Shown in pieces: positions 9,186 to 18,744 of a DNA stretch of 21,479 bases (position 1 is the stretch's first letter; the number at the start of each line of letters is the position of its first letter). The position numbers were made by a program, and so were the translations under genes. The DNA comes from Suillus spraguei (taxonomy: Eukaryota; Basidiomycota; Agaricomycetes; Boletales; Suillaceae), in NCBI GenBank assembly GCA_016800925.1, contig JABCPU010000917.1:1-21479 (forward strand). The letters run 5' to 3'. The notes under the pieces are model-generated. The model was not told the DNA's origin, did not search any database, and worked only from the letters and a program-made list of their open reading frames with translations.

Positions 9186-10640
9186 TCTGCGACTCTCCTG
9201 ACTCCGTGCGGGATGAGGGTCACATTGGCCCAATCCATACAACGGAGCTATGACTCAACACTGTAACTCTTCCTGATCCGAACTCTCTGTGTCCATATGT
9301 CTCTCTTCCGTCTTTCTCCAATATATCTGACTTTCTGGCCCTCATAGACTGTGGCTCCTCCCACTGCTTCGTAGACACTGATTTCATCCAAAAACATAAA
9401 ATTCCTACCAATCAGATTCCTCTGCTTCTGCTCCGTTTGTTTGATGGTACATGCAATAACAATATTGTCGAAGCCATAAACTTATCCATCTGATTCTCCT
9501 CCGGTGTAATCACCTCCAACATGTTCTATGTTACCCCTTTGGATTCCTCATGTTATATCATTCTTGGATATAGCTGGCTCACCCGACACAATCCATTGAT
9601 TGACTGGGTATTGGGCAGCATCGAGTTCCGAACTACTGTACAGGGAATGCCATTGACTCCATCCGCATCATCACTGCCTCTGGACACACCATCCATGGCA
9701 GGAAATTCCAATCCGACACCTCCGTTACCTCCGGATATTCTATCCAAGGAGGAATCCTCCCCTCCAATATCTCTGTTGCCTCAGAGCATCCCATCCATAG
9801 CAGAGACTCCTCCTCTGACCAAATCCGAACCCTCCGCTGACACTTTGGTCCCTAACATATCTCTGATAAATGCAGTGGCCTTTTGCCGTGCCTGCAAGTT
9901 AGAAGGATCCACTCAGTTCAGCATTTATCTCTGTCACTCCAGGGTTAATCTCCGATCCGCATCCATATCATCCGAACCTCCAAATCTCTCCAGAATCCCT
10001 TCTGAATACCATGAGTTTGTGGATGTCTTTGACAAAGGCAAAGCCAGACAGTTACCTCCTCACCGACCAGATAGAGGAAGGAGCTAGTCCACCTCTCAGA
10101 ACCATATATTCTCTCTCTCTGGTTGAGCTTGAAGCCCTCCGGAAGTTCCTCGATGAAAACATCTCGTCCAGACTCCTCTGATCCTCATCCTCTCCTCATG
10201 GAGCCCCTGTCCTGTTTGTAAAAAAGAAGGACAGTTCCCTTCGCCTCTGTGTAAATTTCCGAGGCCTCAACCAGATTACCAAAAGGACCGATATCCGTTA
10301 CCCCTCATTGCCGACCTACTAGACTCTCCGAGCTGTGCTAAAGTTTACACCAAAATTGATCTCCATTCCGCTTACCATCTCATCCAGATAGCGGAAAGAG
10401 ATGAGTGGAAGACTTCCTTCTGAATGCGCTATGGTTCCTATGAATGGTTGGTATTGCTGGAAGGCCTTACAAATGCTCCAGCAGCTTTTCAATGCTTTGT
10501 TAATAGCGTGTTTGCTGATATGCTGGATATATGCGTTATCGTATATCTGGATGACATCCTTATCTATTCCGAAGGCCTCACGAGTCATAGGAAACACACC
10601 TGAGAAGTACTACACCGCCTCCATAAGCATCGACTCTATG

Positions 10641-10645
10641 CCAAC
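10641..10645. repeat. Left target flank of copy C (CCAAC)
   Basis: The five bases next to the 5' LTR of C. The partner copy should follow the 3' LTR, which is missing, so duplication cannot be confirmed. Confidence 0.4.
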
Positions 10646-10815
10646 TGTTACAAGTCGTATGTGCCCCTATTCATTCTTCTGCCTCCTTTACTTTGTATAT
10701 TACATAAAGTGACTCTGACTCATATGCTCAATGCATCTGTACTATAGTTGCCTTCCTTCTTTGGATACGCACTTACATTCTCACGTCTCTCTTGGTCCGT
10801 GCGCACATATTGGCC

Positions 10816-10860
10816 TATTTAAGCACGTTGTATTATGCTTGTATACCTCACTTTAATCTT
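10816..10860 (+). promoter_or_regulatory. LTR promoter: TATA-like box and predicted RNA 5' end
   Basis: TATTTAA at 10816-10822 is followed 34 nt later (first base to first base) by ACTTTAATCTT at 10850-10860, the sequence complementary to the primer-binding site. The same 34-nt spacing holds in A, B and the solo LTR. In Tf1 the primer is the extreme 5' end of the RNA, so 10850 is the inferred start. Confidence 0.6.
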
Positions 10861-10887
10861 ACTGGGTATTACCTGGAATATCCTTCG

Positions 10888-10906
10888 CTTAGGTCTCCAA
10901 CCTAAG
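10888..10906 (+). other. Conserved stem-loop in LTR R-U5
   Basis: CTTAGGT, a 5-nt loop (CTCCA), then ACCTAAG gives a perfect 7-bp stem 38 nt after the predicted RNA start. It is intact in all four LTRs (2643-2661, 6965-6983, 8570-8588 and here). Its role is unknown; it could organise the RNA for self-priming or packaging. Confidence 0.6.
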
Positions 10907-11110
10907 TCATCTAGAATTGTCTCTAAGTCTAAGCACTCCTTAGTCTTAGTCTCTATTCTTGTAGACTTGTCTTTGAGGCCGAACCCTTGATCGTACTCGG
11001 AATGTGTTCCTTGTACTTTCACCTTGTTCTCTTCTGGACATTGTAGAACTTCCCAGCAGACCATCTGTGTCTTTTCACTGTCGCTGGTGACGCCATCCCA
11101 GTTCGTAACA

Positions 11111-11237
11111 AAAGATTAAAGTCTACCCGATTGTCGACTACCCAGTCTTCGACCCTGAACCCTGATAAGCCCTAACGGACAGCAAGACAGCTCGTGTAGG
11201 CACTGAGAAAGTATAACTCATCAGACAAATCATTATC
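11111..11237 (+). other. 5' leader of copy C
   Basis: 127 nt between LTR and gag ATG, containing the primer-binding site. It aligns with the leader of B and lacks the 69-bp block seen in A. Confidence 0.75.
11112..11122 (+). promoter_or_regulatory. Self-priming primer-binding site, copy C
   Basis: AAGATTAAAGT begins two bases after the LTR end (one-base spacer) and is complementary over 11 nt to 10850-10860. There is no TGG start typical of tRNA-primed elements, which supports self-priming. Confidence 0.72.
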
Positions 11238-12071
11238 ATGACAACCACCAAAGAATTTGAATACAAAATCGGGCTTCCAACCGGTTTTGATGGAGATCGC
11301 AATAATTCTCGTGAATTCATCCAATCATGCAATCTGTGCTTCAACATCAATGAAAAGCTCTACACCACCGACAAGCAGAAGATCATTTTCATTACATCCT
11401 TCATGACTGAGAAGAACGCCAAATCTTGGAAAGAACAATTCCTTGATTATGCTCAATCAACCGATACCTCTGGACAAAAAATTGGTTACGGGACATTACA
11501 GGATTTTATGAAAAGCTTCAAAGAAGCCTTTGAGCCAGTGGATACCAAAGGAACTGCACTAACAAAACTCAGGGACCTCAAACAAGGAAGCGGTGATCTC
11601 CATACCTATATCGCCGATTTTGAGGCACTTGCAGCCAAGGCCCGTATCACCGACGATGCAACCAAGATTCAATTCTTCCAAGATGGCCTCAATTTGGGTA
11701 TCCTTACCAAGCTTTTCACACCAGGAGATGTCTCAGAAGTATTCCGCGAAGTTGTACTGCAATGTGTTTCCATTGACAACTCCCACCACCGCCTTCAAGC
11801 GCTACGAGCACGTCATGCTCCGCAACAGAAGAAGAAGAACTATGGAAACGCGCATTACATACCTAACCATGACCCCAATGCAATGGTCATAAATCGAATC
11901 TCCGACATGGAGAGATCCGAATGCATGAAGAAGGGACAATGCTTCGGATGCAAGAAGACTGGACACTGTATTCACAATTGTCCTGAAAGAAAGAAGAAGA
12001 CACCGCTCTGACAAACCGAAGTCAAGGACAAGGATGAAGAAACCGTGAGTTGAGTTGTAGAGGATTTTTGA
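11238..12071 (+). pseudogene. gag: Gag of copy C with two TGA stops near the C-terminus
   Basis: 277 codons aligning end to end with the Gag of A. Residues 1-257 are open: the capsid-like region, then the CCHC knuckle CFGCKKTGHCIHNC at about 235-248. A TGA at 12009 replaces CGA (B reads CTC CGA CAA, C reads CTC TGA CAA). A second TGA at 12051 follows before the natural end GAT TTT TGA at 12063-12071. Only the short acidic tail and passage into pol are lost, so a nearly complete Gag with its knuckle could still be made while Gag-Pol could not. Confidence 0.87.
12063..12071 (+). promoter_or_regulatory. Candidate -1 frameshift site at gag/pol junction, copy C
   Basis: GAT TTT TGA at the Gag end, identical to A and B. 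The pol frame continues as TTG AAT TGG from 12068. Confidence 0.55.
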
Positions 12072-15000
12072 ATTGGAGAAACAAAGACTCGACATATGTG
12101 TCTCCCAATGTATTACTAAGACTTGTACGCGCTGTAGGTGAAAGAAAAGAACTTTGTGTCCCTATCACCCTTCATTCGCGTACTCGCTTGAAATCCGTCG
12201 ACACCACTGCTGTTATTGATTTGGGCGCAGCAGGAACATTCATCTCCGAAGAGTTTGTGAAACTCCATCAAATCACACAACGAAAACTCAAAACACCGTT
12301 TCGAGTTACTACGGCAGATGGAACTCTTATCAAAGGAGGACCAATCACACACTACTGTCTCCTAGTGATCAAGATTGATAAATGCACCATGTATGGAAAA
12401 TTCAATATCACTAAACTAGGAAGAAGAGATCAAATCCTTCTGGGAATTCCATGGTTACGTGGAATGAACCCAAGTATAGATTGGGCTGCTGAAACACTAG
12501 TTCTCCCTTGAACAACGAAATCAGATGAAATTGAAATCGACATGGATACTGATCGGAAGAAGAATGGATTGCCCCCAGTCTTTCACTGCCATCCTAAGAA
12601 ATGGCAACACTCCCAACTTCCGAGATCCCTCATCATCCCTCCTATTCCTAAAGATCCTGAACCAGAAGTACAAATGCCACGTACTACAGACCCCACTCCC
12701 CGTGTACAACTGCCACAAGCAGTATCACCAATTCCCCATGCAGAAAAATGCAAGAACGAATCCGAGCCCGAGCATCGGACCAGAATGGAACCTATTGAGC
12801 AACGGCCAATAGAAGAACAGAAGTATGGAAAAAGAAAAGCAGAAGAAGAAATCCCTGGACAAGATACAAATGTACCAAAACTATCCAAGTTCTACGTTCC
12901 TCCGAAGATTCTTCAACATACTTCTTCAGCTTCAATTGAAGAAATCCCCAAAGAAGAAGAATCTGTACCTTCGTTGATCCCAACAGAGGATGATGACCAA
13001 TTCAACACTATGCAAGATGTCTGGCATGCGCCAGAAGTACGTGAAATTTCCTCTTACAAGCTTGGAGATGGAGAATTCCTTGTGGAATACAACACCGATG
13101 GAGTTAGCATGAGAATCATCGAAGAAGTATCCATGGATACACCCCTCACATGTGATGGAACTTCCCGACTCGAACAACTCCCCAACTACTCCACAATCTC
13201 CCTTCCCCCTCCGAAATACAGTAATAAAGCTCAGGAATTTGCGACAGACGAAAAGGAGAAGAAAAATAAATCTTTTGAAGAATTGGTCCCAGACTATTTG
13301 CATGACTTTGCAGATGTCTTTGCTAAAGACGGATTAAACAAACTACCTCCTGAATGCCCTGGTATTGATCATCAGATCGATACTAAACCCAGTTTTATTC
13401 CTCGCACGTCTAAGGTTTACCCACTATCAGAAAAAGAACGCGCTGCCGTCAAAACATTTATCGATGAAAACATTGCGAAAGGTTTCATCTCAGAATCGAA
13501 ATCACCCCAGGCTAGTGGTTTCTTCTTTGTGGGAAAGAAGAGTGGAGAATTGTGTCCCTGTCAAGATTATTGCTACATCAATGATTGGATAGTCAAGAAC
13601 GCTTATCCACTTCCACTTCCTATTTCCCTTGTCGCACACCTTCACAACGCACAGTTCTTTATGAAAATGGATATTCAGTCCGGTTATAATAACATTCGCA
13701 TCCATCCCGATGATCGCTGGAAAGCAGCATTTACCACAGAATTCGGCCTCTTCGAACTGAATGTCATGTCCTTTGGCCTCTGTAATTCCCCAGCAACTTT
13801 CCAAGCATACATGAATTGCACCTTTCAACAGGAAATCAACGAAGGATGGATGGTTATCTACATGGACGATATCCTGATTTTCTCCACGACTATGGCAGAA
13901 CATCATGAATGGACAAGACGGGTTTTGATGAAGATACAAAAAGAGCATCTATTCTTGAAACCAGAGAAATGCACCTTTGATGCAGAAGAAGTGGAATACC
14001 TCGGAATGATAATCCACCCTGGACAAGTTGCTATGGATACCGCTAAGACCAAGGGAATTGCCGAATGGCCAGTTCCAAAATCTGTAAAAGATGTCTGGTC
14101 ATTCCTCGGCTTTTGCAACTTCTACCACACATTCATTTCCCATTATTCTGATATTTCCTGACCTCTTATCGAATTAACAAAGAAGGATAAGGTCTTTGAT
14201 TGGTCAACCGAATGTATGGACACCTTTGAAGAACTGAAACGACGCTTCACATCCCAACCGGTACTCCGTAACCCTGATCCTTCCCGACAATTTGCTATTG
14301 CTACCGACACTTCGCTTGTAGCAACTGGTGGAGTTCTCTTGCAGACCGATGAGAATGGTGTTTATCATCCATGCGCATACCTTTCACAATCTTTGAACCC
14401 TGCAGAACGCAATTACCAAATCTTTGATCGGGAACTCCTTGCCGTGATCTGGGCATTGAACGAATGGTGTCATTATCTTGAAGGAAATCCACACCCTGTC
14501 CTGGTATTCACCGACCACAAGAATCTTCTATACTTTAGAAGTGCACAGAAGCTTACCCGCCGCCAAGCACGTTGGCAACTGATTTTGTCTATTTACGATA
14601 TTGAACTACATCACGTTGCAGGTACCAAATTGGCAGTACCTGATGCACTATCTCGCCGGCCCAATTATGACTCCAGCAAAGACAATAACAAGGACCAGAC
14701 CCTCCTCCCTGACGCTCTATTCATTCATCTTATTGACACTGATCTGAAGGATGTTTTGTCATCCTCTGACCCCCTTGATGGTGTATGCCTTCCCCCTATG
14801 AAGTCGGCACTCTCTGACTGGAAGATTGAGGAGAACATCCTCTATTTTAAGAATCATGCCTATATTCCACCGGCGCATCGTCCCGATATCCTAAAAAGGT
14901 ATCATGATCATCCCACTGCGGGACATCCCAGTAGATTCAAAACTGAAGAACTTGTCAAACAGGAAGCCTGGTGGCCTGCTATGGGCTCTTATATTCGGAA

Positions 15001-15282
15001 ATACATCGAGGGTTGCGCCCTTTGTCAGCAAATGAAAGCGGATACGCATCCTGTTCGACCTCCGCTTGCCCCGATCCCCTCCTCTGCGACTCGACCCTTT
15101 TCCCAGGTCTCTGTCGACCTTGTCACTGACCTCCCTGTCTCTGGAGGCTTTGATAGTATCATGGTCATGGTAGACCATGGCCTTACGAAGGGGGTAATCA
15201 TTATCCCTTGTTTGAAAACCGTCACTTCCAAAGGCATTGCTAAACTTTTCTTGAAACATGTTTACCGTCAAGCCCCTTCAGT
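12068..15282 (+). pseudogene. pol: Pro-pol of copy C, two TGA stops and truncated integrase
   Basis: One continuous frame of about 1,070 codons interrupted only by TGA at 12509 and 14159 (the second is CGA in B). Protease: the active site at 12218-12226 reads D-L-G instead of D-S-G. Linker: rich in Pro, Glu and Lys (about 12640-13320). RT: about 13370-14150 with YMDD at 13859-13870. RNase H: about 14260-14660, with IATDTSL, RELLAVIWAL and FTDHKNLLYF blocks. Integrase: zinc-binding HHCC (RYHDHPTAGH near 14900 and CALC near 15020), then the catalytic core start SVDLVTDLP with the first Asp. The second Asp and Glu are missing because the element is cut near 15270; the last codons are repeat DNA. 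Catalytically dead for integration. Confidence 0.88.
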
Positions 15283-15985
15283 GACAAACTCCATACTATA
15301 CGGGTCACCCGACCCACATAATATCTCATCAAAGACGGGCCAGCGGACCATGGGCCGAGGTTATGTATATCCTCGATGTTGACGGATGGGCCGGGGGGAA
15401 TATTATTTCCGATGGAGACGGGTGGGCCGGGAGACTTGTATTTTCGGGAGAGACGGGTGGGCCGAGGGAAACATGATTTCTGATGTTGACGGATGGGCCA
15501 GGGGGATATCATCCCCGACAGAGATGGGTGGGCCCATCTGGGTAGTATGTAGAGTAGGATATTATAGACAGCTGGGCTGAAGAGAGATGCAAGGCAAATA
15601 TTATTGCATAGACAGGTGGGCCAAGGTAAGAGAATATTACATATACGGGTGGGCCGAGGTGAGAGAATATTACATATATGGGTGGGCCGAGGTGAGAGAA
15701 TATTACATATACGGGTAGGCCGATGTGGGGTGTATTACATAGATGGGTGGGCTGAGGGTGCAGTAAAATATTTATTGCATAGACGGGTGGGCCGAGGTAA
15801 AATATATTACATATACAGGTGGGCCTAGATATGTATCATAAAGACGTACAGCTGATGTAGCCACCAGAGAATCAAACACATAGGATACATGCACCCTATG
15901 AGTGCATATACCTACCATCGACCACCAAAATCTAAACCCTGAAGCACGAAAACCTGAATTCATCATGTCTGACATTCATCGATAA
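15283..15985. repeat. G-rich minisatellite region, 32-40 bp units
   Basis: From about 15335 to 15830 the core (A)CGGGTGGGCCGAGG recurs with starts at 15382, 15418, 15453, 15489 and 15524 (35-36 bp apart). After a gap it recurs at 15612, 15645, 15678, 15711, 15743, 15783 and 15815 (mostly 32-33 bp, once 40). The second set carries GAGAGAATATTACATAT between cores. Bases 15283-15334 and 15831-15985 are unrecognised spacer. Open frames here arise because 33 is a multiple of 3 and are not taken as genes. Confidence 0.85.
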
Positions 15986-17035
15986 TTGAGGTGCCGGGTG
16001 CCGGGTGCCAAGTCCCGAATCCAGGAACTCGAAACTGGAGATTTAAACTAGAGATTTCCTGAATTCCAAATACCCAGACACCCGAAACACAACACACAAG
16101 GTGAAAGATTTAAAGTCCATGTGTGGAGTCATCTAGTGCCGAGTGCCGGGTGCGGGTGCAGAGTACCGAAACTAGAAACTAGAAACTCGAGATTCGAGAC
16201 AAAACAGACATCTACCAAAAATGTGTGGATCAAAGTTTTGTTGTTGCCTGACATGTGTCTGAGTCCTGAGGACCGAACCCCGAAATTGTAGACTACCAGA
16301 TTTCGGGATTTGGGGTTTGGCACTCGAGATTCAAGATTTGAGATGAAAAAGATATCTACCAAAAATGTGTGGATCAAAGTCATTTTATTGCCTAACATTG
16401 TTTTCGGTCTCAAGTGCAAAAGCACGAGTACCGAACTGCGAACTCCTAAATAGTAGACTACCAGATTTCGGAGTTCGGAGTTCGGCACTTAGAATGTGTG
16501 GATCAATAGGTGTCTATTGCCTCACATTGTTCTGAGTCCCGAGTCCCGAGTGCTGGGTGCCGGGGTTCAGGGTTCAGCACTGACAATATGTTGCTCAAGA
16601 TCTTTCACATTATGAGTACCAAGTCCTGAGTCCCGAGTGCCGGGTGCCGGAGTTCAGGGTTCAGCACATAAAATATGTGGATCGAGGTCTTGCACATTGT
16701 TTTGACTGCCGAACCCCGAGCTCCGGCACTCGGGGTTCGGCACTCAACATGTGTAAATCAATATCATGGTATTGCCTCACATTGTGCTAACTCCCAGGTG
16801 CCGGAGCTCGGGGTTCGGCACTCAACATGTGTAAATCAATATCTTTGTATTGCCTCACATAGTTGTAACTCGCAGGTGGTGGGGTTTGGGGTTCGGTGTT
16901 AAAATATGTGATCAATATCATTCACATTGTTATGAGTACCAAGTCCCGAGTCCCGATTGCCGGGTGCCGGAGTTCGGGGTTCGGCACATAAAATATGTGG
17001 ATCGAGGGCTTTCACATTGTTTTGACTGCCGAACC

Positions 17036-17455
17036 CCGAGCTCCGGCACCCGGCAGTTAGCACAATGTGAGGCAATACCATGATATTGATTTACACATGT
17101 TGAGTGCCGAACCCCGAGCTCCGGCACCCTGGAGTTAGCACAATGTGAGGCAATATCATGATATTGATTTACACATGTTGAGTGCCGAACCCCGAGTGCC
17201 GGAGCTCGGGGTTTGGCAGTCAAAACAATGTGAAAGACCTCGATCCACATATTTTATGTGCTGAACCCCGAACTCCGGCACTCGGGACTCGGGACTTCTG
17301 AGCTCCGGCACCCGGGAGTTAGCACAATGTGAGGCAATACCATAATATTGATTTACACATGTTGAGTGCCGAACCCCGAGCTCCGGCACCCGGCAGTTAG
17401 CACAATGTGAGGCAATACCATGATATTGATTTACACAAGTTGAGTGCCGATCCCC
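17036..17455 (-). repeat. Inverted block inside the satellite array
   Basis: About 420 bp in which monomers run in the opposite orientation (CACAATGTGAGGCAATACC at 17061, 17139, 17323 and 17401; 78-bp spacing within pairs). Orientation switches at both ends within the dyad (CCGAACCCCGAGCTCCGGCA type sequence). Confidence 0.85.
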
Positions 17456-18744
17456 GAGTGCCGGGTGCTGGAGCTTGGGGTTCGGCACTTAACATGTGTA
17501 AATCAATATTATGGTATTGCCTCACATTGTGCTAACTCCCGGGTGCTGGAGTTCGGGGTTCAGCACATAAAATATGTGGATCGAGGTCTTTCACATTGTT
17601 TTGACTGCCGAACCCCGAGCTCCGGCACTCAGGGTTCGGCACTCAACATGTCTAAATCAATATCATGGTATTGCCTCACATTGTGCTAACTCCTGGGTGC
17701 CAGAGTGCGGGGTTCGGCACTCAACATGTGTAAATCAATATCTTTGTATTGCCTCACATGGTAACCCGGCACTCAGTGATCATAATTCAGGACTCAACTT
17801 TGTATTGCCTCACATGGTTCTAACTCACGGGTGGCGGTGTTCGGGGTTCGGTGTTAAAATATGTGGATCGATATCTGTCTCATTGTTATGAGTACCAAGT
17901 CCCGAGTCCCGAGTGTCGGGTGCTGGAGTTCGGGGTTCGGCATTCAACATGTGTACATCAATATCTTTGTATTGACTCACATTGTTCTCACTCCTGGGTG
18001 CTGGGGTTTGGGGTTGGGTGGTTAAATATGTGGATCGATATCTTTCACATTGTTATGAGTCCCAAATCCTGATCCCCGAGTGCCGGGTGCTGGAGTTTGG
18101 GGTTCGGCACTCAACATGTGTAAATCAATATCTTTGTATTGCCTCACATTGTTCTAACTCCTGGGTGCCGGAGTTCGGGGTTCGGCACTCAACATGTGTA
18201 AATCAATATCTTTGGATTGCCTCACATTGTTCTAACTCCCAGGTGCTGGGGTTCGGGGTTCGGTGTTAAAATATGTGGATCAATATCTTTCACATTGTTA
18301 TGAGGCCTGAGTCCCGATTTCTGACTGCCGGGTGCTGGAGTTCAGGGTTTGGTGTCTAAATATGTGCATCGATATCTTTCACATTGTTATGAGTCCCAAG
18401 GCCCGAGTCCCGAGTGCCGGGTGCCAGAGTTCGGGGTTCGGCACTCAATACGTGTGAATCAATATCTCTGTATTGCCTCACATTGTTCTAAGTCCCGGGT
18501 TCCAGGGGTTGGGGTTCAGCACTTAAAATATGTAGATCAATATTTTTCACATGGTGATGAGTCCGAGTCCCAGGTGCCGGCGTTCGGGGTTCGGCACTTA
18601 GATGTATGGATTGATATGTTTCACATTGTTACCTGGCACCCGGCACAAGGTGACTCAACAGATAGGTTTTAAATTCTTTACATTTTGTGTCGAGTCCTGA
18701 GTGCCAGGTGCCAGGGTTCAGGGTTCGGCACTCAAAATGTGTGA

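Larger units (their letters stand above)
7225..10645 (+). mobile_element. Ty3/gypsy retrotransposon D, a different family, host of B, C and the solo LTR
   Basis: Leader, gag, protease and RT of one element can be followed on the plus strand once the solo LTR (8330-8803 plus one target copy) is set aside. Its sequence is unlike A/B/C: another Gag, a longer Gag tail and YLDD rather than YMDD. It is cut at 10645 by the 5' LTR of C, and I could not find its continuation after C. Its 5' LTR should lie left of the window beyond A and B. Nine in-frame TGA codons and two indels mark it as long dead. Confidence 0.85.
9176..10645 (+). pseudogene. pol: Pro-pol of element D, truncated in RT by copy C
   Basis: It runs in the -1 frame relative to gag. 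The protease has the motif IDCGSSHCF (Asp at 9347), so Cys stands where Ser or Thr is usual. A Pro/Ser-rich linker (about 9640-9900) follows. RT begins near 10000 (EFVDVF, then PPHRP) with FVKKKD (about 10217) and the YLDD catalytic box at 10544-10555, ending at the LYAN-like segment before the LTR of C. The frame moves near 10069 (small deletion) and returns at 10281-10284 (one A short). In-frame stops at 9251, 9491, 10179, 10421 and 10601 are all TGA. RNase H and integrase are absent from the window. Confidence 0.83.
10646..11110 (+). repeat. 5' LTR of copy C (465 bp)
   Basis: TGTTAC...GTAACA ends. Predicted U3 is 10646-10849 and R-U5 10850-11110. The nearest relative in the window is the LTR of B. 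The left edge interrupts the RT of D, the right edge is followed by the primer-binding site. Confidence 0.92.
10646..15275 (+). mobile_element. Ty3/gypsy LTR retrotransposon copy C, 3'-truncated
   Basis: 5' LTR, leader, gag, protease, RT, RNase H and the first half of integrase are on the plus strand in the same order as A and B. There are no frameshifts apart from the normal -1 step, but four in-frame TGA stops. Recognisable integrase ends near 15265-15280, beyond which the sequence is repeat DNA; there is no 3' LTR. The right boundary is estimated from protein similarity only. It lies inside the RT of D. Confidence 0.88.

Noticed and set aside
15604..15828. 74-codon frame with an 11-residue repeat
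   Set aside because: Direct consequence of the 33-bp minisatellite period; no start context or similarity.
16675..18672. Many open frames of 60-110 codons encoding similar peptides in both orientations
   Set aside because: They are translations of the 78-bp satellite, whose length is a multiple of 3; they occur in several frames and both strands and have no domain.
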